From UBA3222 sp002363035 (lineage in GTDB: Bacteria; Verrucomicrobiota; Verrucomicrobiia; Opitutales; UBA9783): a stretch of DNA of 11,717 nucleotides. The stretch's first letter is position 1; each line of letters begins with the position of its first letter. The position numbers and the translations under genes are program-made. The notes under the pieces are model-generated. The model had not been told where the DNA came from. It ran no database searches and saw only the letters and a program-made list of their open reading frames with translations. The stretch lies in contig CAMPCR010000029.1 in assembly GCA_946646575.1 (NCBI GenBank), positions 1 to 11,717 on the forward strand. The letters are read 5' to 3'. Positions 1 through 6,850 of the stretch are shown here, piece after piece.

Positions 1-1
1 G

Positions 2-55
2 GCGCAGGAAGCGGTTAATCAACGGGTGGCGTTTTATAAGAAGTTGGCGGAGTAA
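2..55 (+). CDS. 3' end of an unidentified gene (last 17 codons)
   Basis: One frame is open from the left edge to a TAA at 53-55 and encodes AQEAVNQRVAFYKKLAE. The peptide is charged, amphipathic and helix-like, as protein C-termini often are. The other two plus frames were not favoured, and the frame starting at base 1 stops within six codons. Too little is present to name a function. The stop lies only 10 bp from the last in-frame stop of the possible minus-strand tail at 66-287, so the two genes would converge. I see no terminator hairpin with a U-tract directly after it. The gene could also be a chance open stretch. Confidence 0.5.
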   Translation, partial: AQEAVNQRVAFYKKLAE

Positions 56-287
56 AGAGGAAGTATCAACATTTATTCTTATGCCCGCACTTTAAATCCC
101 CAGCAATGGCAATGTACCGAAAAAACACCGGCGTCATCTCGGACGGCATATTTGCGAACAATTTCTACATATCCGACGGATTAGATTCTAATCCGTCAAC
201 ATCGCCCAACATCCAACAATCCTTGACCAAAAATTTTCCAACCCTCTCCGTGAACCTCTCATACATCTTTCCGTAGTCCTCTGATTT
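56..287. other. Gap between convergent genes, with a possible degenerate C-terminal tail of the minus-strand neighbour
   Basis: No intact gene is seen here. On the minus strand the frame of the gene at 1517-288 continues past its TAG (288-290) for 40 codons to another in-frame TAG (165-167). It then runs 32 codons to an in-frame TGA (66-68). The peptides read like ordinary protein, for example MYERFTERVGKFLVKDCWML and MPSEMTPVFFRYIAIAGDLK. Runs of this length also arise by chance, so coding history is not proven. The region may instead be plain intergenic DNA; it contains the 23-bp palindrome at 175-197. Confidence 0.4.
175..197. repeat. Perfect inverted repeat, 11-bp arms around one base
   Basis: The arms GACGGATTAGA (175-185) and TCTAATCCGTC (187-197) are exact reverse complements around a single T at 186. 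As RNA it would fold as a roughly 9-bp stem with a 5-nt loop. No T-run follows on either strand, so it is not a canonical intrinsic terminator. Its place between convergent genes still suits a termination or RNA-end role. It could also be a protein-binding site or a dispersed repeat copy; no second copy is visible in this window. Confidence 0.6.
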
Positions 288-1517
288 CTAAAGGCTTCCT
301 TTCTTAAGCCCAAACCTAAACGAATCGGAACGCTTAAGTCTTGGTTTAATATCCTCTTGAATCGTGTTTTGTTGAATCGTATTTGTTGTATCGCTATCCG
401 CCGGAAAACCGTTGTTTAGCATTTTCGTATCAACCGCTTTGTCTTCGAATTTAAATTCTCCGACGGAATGCGATCTTTCAAAAAGCAACTGATTGTATTC
501 CGTATCGAAATCATTCGTTAAATCCGGCACAATAACACCAAGCTCCTTCATGATCTTATAAAAACCTGTTCGGTACATATTCAACATGAGCGTTTGATAA
601 TAGAAAAAACCTTTCAAAAGAGCTTCACATTTATATTTATAAAGAGAATTATAACACACATTGTTCAAATGTTTTGAATACAATTCCGATATCCTTTCGG
701 GAAAATTCCATCCCTTCCCGCCTTTGCTTGGTTTAACAATGACGGCCGCAGGATGTTTGAACCTAAAACAAACCTGCAAATTTTCCTTCGGGGAAACACC
801 GGATTTTTTTTTCAGACACTTCAAAATGTCATCCGTAATATTCTCACATTTTTTAAAAAAACGGGACACAATTCCATGTATTTGCACACTGGGATAATTA
901 TAGTTATTGAATCGCAGTTCTTCGGAAACACAAAATTTCTTTCTTTCGGGATCCGTCTCCGGCTCTATCTCTTCATATATTCCATGCTCATCCTGAACCC
1001 AAACCACGCATTTTCCTCCACTTGTCTCAAACGGGGAAAAAATTTTCGACAAAACAGTCTCATCGGGCACAAGGTCTGCACTAAAATACTCTTTCGGTAT
1101 CCATTTCTTTCCGTAGCGTCGTATACAATACCTTGAAAATTCGTACATGCGTCTCAAAAACACCCAATGACATTCCCATTGCAAAAAATCATCATTCTCA
1201 AAAAAACATCCCAATTTTTTCCCTTTCGCATCAAGTTCCAAAATCTTTTTCCACAATTGATCGTTAAAATCAAAAACATCCTTTAAGGAATAATCTTTTT
1301 TCAAAAAAAACCTCCTCAGTGCTTTCTTGGCATTTTTCGAAAAATCCTTGTACAAACCGACATATCCTTCAAAAGCCTGATTTTTGGTGACATCTTCAAT
1401 TCCGTGACCCAGAAACACATTTTCCAAATCCGCGTCAAAATCCGCCTTCAAACTTCCCGTACCCACGCCGATGCACACCGCAACCGACAAAACTCCCCTG
1501 GAAAACATTTTTCTCAT
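288..1517 (-). CDS. Predicted secreted cysteine-rich protein of unknown function (409 aa)
   Basis: I do not recognise this protein. The chosen ATG at 1517 gives MRKMFSRGVLSVAVCIGVGT followed by GSLKA and then DFD, a good Sec signal peptide (positive n-region, hydrophobic core, small residues before a probable cut after A). A longer reading from a TTG at 1598 would add 27 residues and bury the signal; ATG at 1508 is an alternative. The mature part is rich in Lys, Phe and Tyr and has ten cysteines, mostly as isolated xCx sites (for example GCFF, ECHW, YCIR, FCVS, VCFR, VCYN), so disulfides are possible in an extracytoplasmic setting. The C-terminal about 50 residues are low-complexity, with a TNTIQQNTIQ repeat and a basic end. 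No HExxH or other catalytic motif is seen. The gene is divergent from the metallopeptidase-like operon and ends in TAG, with further in-frame sequence beyond (56-287). Codon use is A/T-rich like the operon and unlike ppdK. Confidence 0.8.
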   Translation of the reverse strand: MRKMFSRGVLSVAVCIGVGTGSLKADFDADLENVFLGHGIEDVTKNQAFEGYVGLYKDFSKNAKKALRRFFLKKDYSLKDVFDFNDQLWKKILELDAKGKKLGCFFENDDFLQWECHWVFLRRMYEFSRYCIRRYGKKWIPKEYFSADLVPDETVLSKIFSPFETSGGKCVVWVQDEHGIYEEIEPETDPERKKFCVSEELRFNNYNYPSVQIHGIVSRFFKKCENITDDILKCLKKKSGVSPKENLQVCFRFKHPAAVIVKPSKGGKGWNFPERISELYSKHLNNVCYNSLYKYKCEALLKGFFYYQTLMLNMYRTGFYKIMKELGVIVPDLTNDFDTEYNQLLFERSHSVGEFKFEDKAVDTKMLNNGFPADSDTTNTIQQNTIQEDIKPRLKRSDSFRFGLKKGSL

Positions 1518-1525
1518 CAGGGTTA

Positions 1526-1554
1526 ATAATGGTGTGTATTTTTCGAAAGTACAA
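1526..1554 (-). promoter_or_regulatory. Candidate sigma70-like promoter of the secreted cysteine-rich protein
   Basis: Read on the minus strand, TTGTAC (1554-1549) is followed after 17 bp by CATTAT (1531-1526), four of six matches at each box. Transcription would begin near 1519, two bases before the ATG at 1517, giving an almost leaderless mRNA. A/T-rich sequence makes chance matches common, so this is a weak call. The rest of the 1518-1738 divergent spacer shows only a short inverted repeat (TCGGA 1670-1674 and TCCGA 1680-1684). Confidence 0.3.
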
Positions 1555-1701
1555 GGAATTTCCGTTTTTTTGAAATACGCGAAAAAACAAACATACAATG
1601 CAAACTTTACTCGTTTTTACGTATAAATTTCCTGATTTCAACGCATAAACGGACAAAATCTCGCGAACATCGGAACCCGTCCGAGGTATCGAAATTTTCC
1701 C

Positions 1702-1730
1702 TTGACATTTGGAGTTTTTAATAGAAGTAT
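1702..1730 (+). promoter_or_regulatory. Candidate promoter of the three-gene secreted metallopeptidase-like operon
   Basis: A perfect TTGACA (1702-1707) is followed after exactly 17 bp by AAGTAT (1725-1730), which keeps the key A and final T of a -10 box but matches consensus at only three of six positions. The predicted start near 1737 lies at the ATG (1739), so the transcript would be leaderless or nearly so. An alternative -10-like TATAAA at 1622-1627 has no convincing -35. Confidence 0.4.
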
Positions 1731-1738
1731 CGCGATGT

Positions 1739-3289
1739 ATGAAAACAGTATGCAAAGCACTCACAATCGCGGCGGCATGCGCTTTGCCGCTTATCAAACC
1801 CCGTGCGTGGCCGGTCATGACGCCGGAGCAGCTCAAGGCCGCTCTGGAAGCCATTCGGACGGAGAGTGCAACCCGCAGTGATTTTCCGTTTAAAATTACG
1901 AAAATTGAGTACGCAAACGACGAGATACCGAAATCCCTAAAAGGTACCGGCATAACATCCGAATACATTAATGTTGCACTGACGAAGCACATCGAACCGT
2001 TCAGTCTGAACATAAAAAACAAAGCGGATTTGGGGAAAGCGGGCGAGCGGCTTAAGGCGCTCTCGGAAAAATTGTCCATCAAAGATTTAAAAAAAAAGCG
2101 CGGCGTTGACACGGATCAATTGGAAGAACTCGGTATTAAGGAAGTACGCGAGATCACATTCGATTCGATCCTGAAAAGTGCATTTTTCAACGATACACAA
2201 CGGGAAAAAGCCAAAGCATGGTTGGAGAACAAAAAGAAACTTGAGAAGGCGATTGAGGATTATGCGGATAACTATCCGTACGATTTATTCTTCTATAAGT
2301 GCAAACTTTACAACCAAGCGGTTGCCGACGAAAAACAACAAACCGTTACGTCTGTCGAACAAGCCAAACCCACTCATGTTTGGGGCACTTATTTCGTACC
2401 GAGAACGGAAGGATTGATATACAAAACAGGAGAAGAATTGCGGGAAAAGATCAAGAACTCCCTGAAAAATATGTTGCTTTACAAAAACGGCAAAGAGAAA
2501 GTCATTCTGTTGCTTCTTTTGGATGAAGCAACACCGAAAGAGCATCGTCTGAAATGGGGACATAACGACGATCTGCTTTTTGGTTATCAGGCGAATAACC
2601 TTATTACTTGTGACTTCAACGGTGAGTGGGTCTTCCTGTCGCATGAAATCGGGCATTATCTGCAAATGCACTTCGGGTTGGTTCAAACATTGAAAGACTA
2701 CCGAGGATCGCAAACCCAAGAAAATAAATTCGCAAAGGAGTTGCTGTTGCTGGACAACACTTACCTGCAAAATCCGATGCCGATTCCGACGGAAATGCGT
2801 GAGTATGCATCGCAAGTTGACGGCTCTCTCTTTTGGCTCTTCGATAAGGATTATTTCAAATGTCCGGATCGGCTTTCTTTGAATGAAATTTTCGCCTACG
2901 TACAGCTGTTGAACCGTTGGCAATCGACTGCTGAAATTTCCAATATCCTGGGTGTTTATTTCAACGGCAATACGCTTTATCTGAATGCGCTTTCGGATAT
3001 TCGGGAACTGCAATGTATTCGTTACACACACGGTCCAAAATCATGGGGCGACAAAATCTTCAAAGATTTGAGTACTTTGCCGGAAGACATTCAAGAGCCT
3101 TTACGGGATATTTTTTCGAAGGCGTCTCAGATGTCTTTGCCGAAGGACATGTTGGAACTTTTGTGTCGATTACACGGTCGTCCGTCCGAAGATGCACAAA
3201 ACGTTGTGTGCGATTTTGACTGCAAAGACGACGAAGAGTGGAAGGCGCAGGTTAAACCCGTGATTTCGGATTTTATCAAAGCCGAGTAG
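1739..3289 (+). CDS. Predicted secreted HExxH metallopeptidase-like protein, paralogue 1 (516 aa)
   Basis: The start at ATG 1739 gives MKTVCKALTIAAACALPLIK followed by PRA then WPVM, a Sec signal peptide; a TTG ten codons upstream is in frame but spoils it. After a variable region (about 25-115) comes a conserved helical block (about 130-190) with RGVD, LGIKEVREITFDSILK and AIEDYADNYP. Next are NGKEKVILLLLLDE and the zinc-site motif LSHEIGHYLQMHFG, with H302, E303 and H306. HExxH is the zinc-binding and catalytic-glutamate signature of zincin peptidases. Two glutamates conserved in all three paralogues could be the third ligand: E334 in FAKEL and E399 in AEISN. The end carries LGVYFNGNTLYLNALSDIRE, RIRYTH and LLCRLHGRPSEDAQNVVCDF. 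The gene is first of three tandem paralogues, 43 bp before the next. The substrate is unknown. The protein is probably periplasmic or secreted; peptidase activity is inferred from the motif alone. It ends in TAG. Confidence 0.85.
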   Translation: MKTVCKALTIAAACALPLIKPRAWPVMTPEQLKAALEAIRTESATRSDFPFKITKIEYANDEIPKSLKGTGITSEYINVALTKHIEPFSLNIKNKADLGKAGERLKALSEKLSIKDLKKKRGVDTDQLEELGIKEVREITFDSILKSAFFNDTQREKAKAWLENKKKLEKAIEDYADNYPYDLFFYKCKLYNQAVADEKQQTVTSVEQAKPTHVWGTYFVPRTEGLIYKTGEELREKIKNSLKNMLLYKNGKEKVILLLLLDEATPKEHRLKWGHNDDLLFGYQANNLITCDFNGEWVFLSHEIGHYLQMHFGLVQTLKDYRGSQTQENKFAKELLLLDNTYLQNPMPIPTEMREYASQVDGSLFWLFDKDYFKCPDRLSLNEIFAYVQLLNRWQSTAEISNILGVYFNGNTLYLNALSDIRELQCIRYTHGPKSWGDKIFKDLSTLPEDIQEPLRDIFSKASQMSLPKDMLELLCRLHGRPSEDAQNVVCDFDCKDDEEWKAQVKPVISDFIKAE

Positions 3290-3332
3290 TATATTTTCGA
3301 AAGCTTCCTTTTTTAATCAAACGGACAAATTT

Positions 3333-5114
3333 ATGAAAAAAAACATCAGAACCATCGGTATTGTTACGGCGATGTGGACCTTGCCGATCACGGGTTACGG
3401 AGTAAAATACATAAACTCCTGTATGACGTTATCCGAGTTAAAGGATTATCTTCAAAACTCCCTGCAAGGTTACGGAGTAAAATGCATAAACTCCTGTATG
3501 ACGTTATCCGAGTTAAAGGATTATCTTCAAAACTCCCTGCAAGAAGACACGGAAAATATCGAGAAAGTTCGTAAGCAGTTCGGAAAATCACACACCTTTC
3601 CAGCCAAACCAAAAAAGACGGTAATGAAAGACGGCAGTACCCTCAACGGGCTTTATTCGGAAGAAGCCGAAAAGGCGGCAGAAACAAATCGGTTGCAAGA
3701 AGAATTAAGCGGCATTACAAACGTGCAATTCAACGAAAACGGCGAACCGATTTGTATTGAAACGCTTAACGTTTTCTCACTTTCGCACAAGTACGAGTTT
3801 GCAAACCAAAACTTCCTTCTTTGGATTAAAGAGAAACGGCGTTTTGAGGATACCGAAAAACGTTTGAAAGCATTGTCCAAACCGCTGTCAGACGATAAAT
3901 CGGCAGACGTTGAAGAGGCGAAGAAATACGGTATTTCTTCGGTTTGTGAAATCACGTTTGCTTCCATCTTAAACAGCGAGTTGTTCACCGAAACACAAAG
4001 AAAAAAAGCGGAGGAATGGTTAAAGGACAACAACGAGCTTGATGCGGCAATCGATGAGTATGCGGATAATTACCCGTACATCCAAAAAAACGTTGACTGC
4101 AAACACGAGAACACGCGTATCGACGTGGTCAGTTCGCAAACACCAAATTACTCCGAGCAAACCGTTAGCGTGACCGTAAGTGAAAGTGCAGGCATTCCCG
4201 GAACTCCAAATTCCGTCGAATTATCCTATCTGATCTCCAAAAAAACAAGTGAAGCATCTGAAACGGTAGAAAGAATCAAAACATTGCTAAAAGAAATGCT
4301 GCCTTTCCAAAACGGAAAAGAAAAGGTCATTTTACTGCTTCTTCTGGATGAAAACACACCGCAAAAATATCGTTTGAGATGGATAAACAAAAAGGATTGC
4401 TTCGGGGGCTACTCCTCTCCTCATAACGCGATTATATTTGATTTTAACAGAGGCACCGAATGTCTGTCGCACGAAATCGGTCATTACCTCCAAACACACC
4501 TGGGGTTATACCAAACGTTTGACGATTATCGGACACCGTTTGCAAGGGAATTACTACAGTTGGAAAACAATCAAACGGAAGATCTTATAAGCATTCCGGA
4601 ATACTTCAGGGAAGATATGGAAGTTTGCGGCAATCCGATCTTGCGACAGCAGACAAACAATCCGTTTAAATGCCCGGGACAACTTTCGGCGAAAAAATTC
4701 TTCGAGTATTTTCAGCTGATGGATCGTTGGCATTCTCTCGTGGAAGTTTCCAATATCCTTGGCATTTATTTCAATGGCAATACGCTTTATCTGAATGCGC
4801 TTTCAGACATTCGCGAATTGAAACGCATCCGTTATACGCATAATAGTCGACAAAGCGAGAAAAGTATCGAAAACATGAAAAGTACCTTTAAGGAAGAAGC
4901 CGATAAAGCATTACTCGGGAAAATTGTTGAAGAAGCTTATCGATACTCCGTGCCGACGAAGATGTTAAGCTTACTGTGTCGACTGCATCAACGCGAAAAA
5001 CCGGATGAAGATGCGCAAAACGTTACGTGCGATTTTAATCTCGCAAGCAGCGAAGCAGAATGGGATAAGAAGGTGAAGCCTCTGATCTCGAAGTTGCTCA
5101 AAGCAAAACCGTAA
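3333..5114 (+). CDS. Predicted secreted HExxH metallopeptidase-like protein, paralogue 2 (593 aa)
   Basis: This is the middle gene of the operon. ATG 3333 gives MKKNIRTIGIVTAMWTLPIT, a signal peptide ending near residues 20-23. Residues 21-70 are two copies of a 25-residue unit (GYGVK...NSLQ), from a 75-bp tandem duplication. A charged coiled or helical region of about 100 residues follows. The family helical block comes next, with LKALSKPL, YGISSVCEITFASIL and AIDEYADNYP. A Ser/Thr-rich linker (about 260-300) leads to NGKEKVILLLLLDE and LSHEIGHYLQTHLG, with H380, E381 and H384. E406 (FAREL) stands 21 residues after the second histidine, a spacing usual for gluzincin third ligands; E471 (VEVSN) is the other candidate. 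The C-terminus repeats the family motifs GIYFNGNTLYLNALSDIREL and LLCRLHQ...EDAQNVTCDF. No Shine-Dalgarno is visible; the leader is A/T-rich and ends AAATTT directly before ATG, as in paralogue 3. Function beyond a probable extracytoplasmic metallopeptidase is unknown. Confidence 0.85.
   Translation: MKKNIRTIGIVTAMWTLPITGYGVKYINSCMTLSELKDYLQNSLQGYGVKCINSCMTLSELKDYLQNSLQEDTENIEKVRKQFGKSHTFPAKPKKTVMKDGSTLNGLYSEEAEKAAETNRLQEELSGITNVQFNENGEPICIETLNVFSLSHKYEFANQNFLLWIKEKRRFEDTEKRLKALSKPLSDDKSADVEEAKKYGISSVCEITFASILNSELFTETQRKKAEEWLKDNNELDAAIDEYADNYPYIQKNVDCKHENTRIDVVSSQTPNYSEQTVSVTVSESAGIPGTPNSVELSYLISKKTSEASETVERIKTLLKEMLPFQNGKEKVILLLLLDENTPQKYRLRWINKKDCFGGYSSPHNAIIFDFNRGTECLSHEIGHYLQTHLGLYQTFDDYRTPFARELLQLENNQTEDLISIPEYFREDMEVCGNPILRQQTNNPFKCPGQLSAKKFFEYFQLMDRWHSLVEVSNILGIYFNGNTLYLNALSDIRELKRIRYTHNSRQSEKSIENMKSTFKEEADKALLGKIVEEAYRYSVPTKMLSLLCRLHQREKPDEDAQNVTCDFNLASSEAEWDKKVKPLISKLLKAKP
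3393..3542 (+). repeat. 75-bp in-frame tandem duplication inside paralogue 2
   Basis: Units 3393-3467 and 3468-3542 are identical except for one base (A at 3409, G at 3484), which changes Tyr26 to Cys51. Each unit encodes 25 residues directly behind the signal peptide. A single difference, with no silent changes, shows that the duplication is recent. It keeps the frame, so the protein gained 25 residues rather than breaking. Confidence 0.97.
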
Positions 5115-5158
5115 AAACAGTTGTGTTTAATCGAAACTCTTGAACGGGAAAAAAATTT

Positions 5159-6757
5159 ATGAAAACAATCACAAAAATCATCGGATATATCGGGCTGTCG
5201 GCTGCCTTGTGGCATGTGCCGCACGGGCAGGCGATTACGTTGCAGCAAATAAATGCGTTTCAGGAAGCATGCAGAAAGGAAAGTATTCAAAACCTGAAGG
5301 CACTTCTTGAACAGGAAAAGAAACGCCTCGACCCGAGTATCAGAGCAACAAACACGGAATATATTCAGAAATTTCTTGAAAATTACAGTAGTAAGAACGT
5401 GTATTATGACGGGAATGGAGATTTTGTCATCGAGACCGTTAATCTCAATAGTCCGTCTTTTAAATTGTTTCCCTTTCTGACGTACGAAAAACAAAACTGG
5501 AACAATTGGAACAAAGAACAAGAAATCGATCCGTTGGATGCAATTTCCAAAGAGCTTTCCGCGGATGCATTGAAACAGCGTGGCGTGGATATTAATGAGT
5601 TAAAGGGAAAGGGTATTAACAAGGTTCGAGAAATTACGTTTGATTCCATTTTAAAAAACCCTTTCTTCACCAAAGAACAACGCAGAAAAGGTGAAGAGTG
5701 GTCTCGTGACTTAAACGCTCTGGAAGCTGCCGTTGAAGATTACGCGAAAGGTTGCGTTCCGTTGTATAAAAAAGACGGGAAATTTAAGATCAGTCAGCGA
5801 AATACACGGATTTATACGGATAATAAAGGTTGCATACAAAGCACGAAGGAGCAGGATTTGGATCGCTTTGTCGGTGATGCTTTATGGTTGCCGGCATCTG
5901 TTATGTTGAAACAAAAAACATGGTTGCCGGCACCTGTTATATTGAAACAAAAAACACAATCCTGCTTGAAACGCATGTTGAATTTTAAAAACGGTAAAGA
6001 AAAGGTTATTTTGTTCCTTCTTTTGGATGAAAAGACAACGCCCAAAGTTTCTTGGGTATGGGACGGTCGTAAGGGTGAATCAAGTGCTTTCGACCAAATG
6101 AATAATGCCTTCCTGTGCAATCCCGACGACATCGAGTGGTCGTTATCTCATGAAATCGGACATTATCTGCAGACGCATTTGGGCTTAAGGCAAACTTTTA
6201 ACGATTATCAGAATTCGTTTGCACAAGAATTACTCCTTTTGGAAAACAATCTGTCGAACGATATGATGTTCAAAATTCCAACATGCATACAGGAGAAAGT
6301 ATCCCAATTTGACGGTACATCCCGGCAAGAAACGCTTTCAGCAAAGGCATGTTTTGAATACTGTCAGCTCATTGCGCGATGGTTATTGGCGGATGAAATT
6401 TCCAACATCCTCGGAGTCTATTTCAGAGACGACACGCTTTATATTAACGCTTTATCGGATATTCGTGAATTAAAACGCGTGCGCTACGGAAACAATTCCA
6501 AAATCGGCGGCAAAGCAATAACGAAAAGTTGCGCTTTGTTAGAAGATACAAAAATCAGGCAGGCATTTACATCTATTTGCAATGAAGCATTCGGAAGAAC
6601 CGTACCGACGGAAGCACTCAGGCTATTATGCCAACTGCACGGTCGGGCATCCGAAGATGCTGAAAATGTTGTATGTGAATTTGATTATGATGGGCAGGGG
6701 TATGCAGAGAAAGTTGAACCGGCTTTTATGGACTTTATTGAGACGGAACAACCGTAA
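5159..6757 (+). CDS. Predicted secreted HExxH metallopeptidase-like protein, paralogue 3 (532 aa)
   Basis: This is the last gene of the operon, 44 bp after paralogue 2. ATG 5159 gives MKTITKIIGYIGLSAALWHV followed by PHGQA then ITLQ, a clear signal peptide whose first residues resemble those of paralogue 1. The helical block has RGVDINELKGKGINKVREIT, FDSILKNPFF and LEAAVEDYAKG. A linker with a 12-residue repeat (243-266) precedes NGKEKVILFLLLDE. The zinc motif LSHEIGHYLQTHLG gives H331, E332 and H335, with E357 (FAQEL) 21 residues on and E413 (DEISN) as candidate third ligands. The C-terminus has NILGVYFRDDTLYINALSDI, RELKRVRYG and LLCQLHGRASEDAENVVCEF. Paralogue 3 differs more from 1 and 2 in the NGNTLYLNALS segment than they do from each other. 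A strong terminator follows 43 bp after its TAA. Substrate and partners are unknown. Confidence 0.85.
   Translation: MKTITKIIGYIGLSAALWHVPHGQAITLQQINAFQEACRKESIQNLKALLEQEKKRLDPSIRATNTEYIQKFLENYSSKNVYYDGNGDFVIETVNLNSPSFKLFPFLTYEKQNWNNWNKEQEIDPLDAISKELSADALKQRGVDINELKGKGINKVREITFDSILKNPFFTKEQRRKGEEWSRDLNALEAAVEDYAKGCVPLYKKDGKFKISQRNTRIYTDNKGCIQSTKEQDLDRFVGDALWLPASVMLKQKTWLPAPVILKQKTQSCLKRMLNFKNGKEKVILFLLLDEKTTPKVSWVWDGRKGESSAFDQMNNAFLCNPDDIEWSLSHEIGHYLQTHLGLRQTFNDYQNSFAQELLLLENNLSNDMMFKIPTCIQEKVSQFDGTSRQETLSAKACFEYCQLIARWLLADEISNILGVYFRDDTLYINALSDIRELKRVRYGNNSKIGGKAITKSCALLEDTKIRQAFTSICNEAFGRTVPTEALRLLCQLHGRASEDAENVVCEFDYDGQGYAEKVEPAFMDFIETEQP
5885..5956 (+). repeat. 36-bp in-frame tandem duplication inside paralogue 3
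   Basis: Units 5885-5920 and 5921-5956 differ at two bases and encode WLPASVMLKQKT and WLPAPVILKQKT. The repeat lies in the linker just before the conserved NGKEKVI block. It is independent of the repeat in paralogue 2 in both sequence and place. Confidence 0.95.
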
Positions 6758-6800
6758 TTTAAAAACGCAAAGGCACTCCAAACGGACGGCTTTGAAACAC

Positions 6801-6826
6801 AAAAAGCGGGCATAAGCCCGCTTTTT
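6801..6826. terminator. Bidirectional intrinsic terminator shared by the operon and ppdK
   Basis: AAAAAGCGGGC (6801-6811) and GCCCGCTTTTT (6816-6826) form a perfect 11-bp stem with an ATAA loop. The G/C-rich core is flanked by A and T runs, so it ends with a U-tract in both directions. It lies 43 bp after the stop of paralogue 3 and 24 bp after the stop of the convergent ppdK. Confidence 0.93.
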
Positions 6827-6850
6827 GCACGACATGAGATAACAAATTCT

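Noticed and set aside
2642..2680. Metzincin-type zinc site (HExxHxxGxxH)
   Set aside because: In HEIGHYLQ(M/T)H the third His is at position 10 rather than 11 and the required Gly is absent, so a metzincin is not supported.
2285..3031. Minus-strand open frames of 248 codons here and 225 codons at 1435-2112
   Set aside because: Both are antisense to paralogue 1, which has a signal peptide and conserved motifs shared with two paralogues. The second also spans the divergent promoter region.
3388..3612. Minus-strand frame with an internal repeat
   Set aside because: Its repeat is only the mirror of the 75-bp duplication in paralogue 2.
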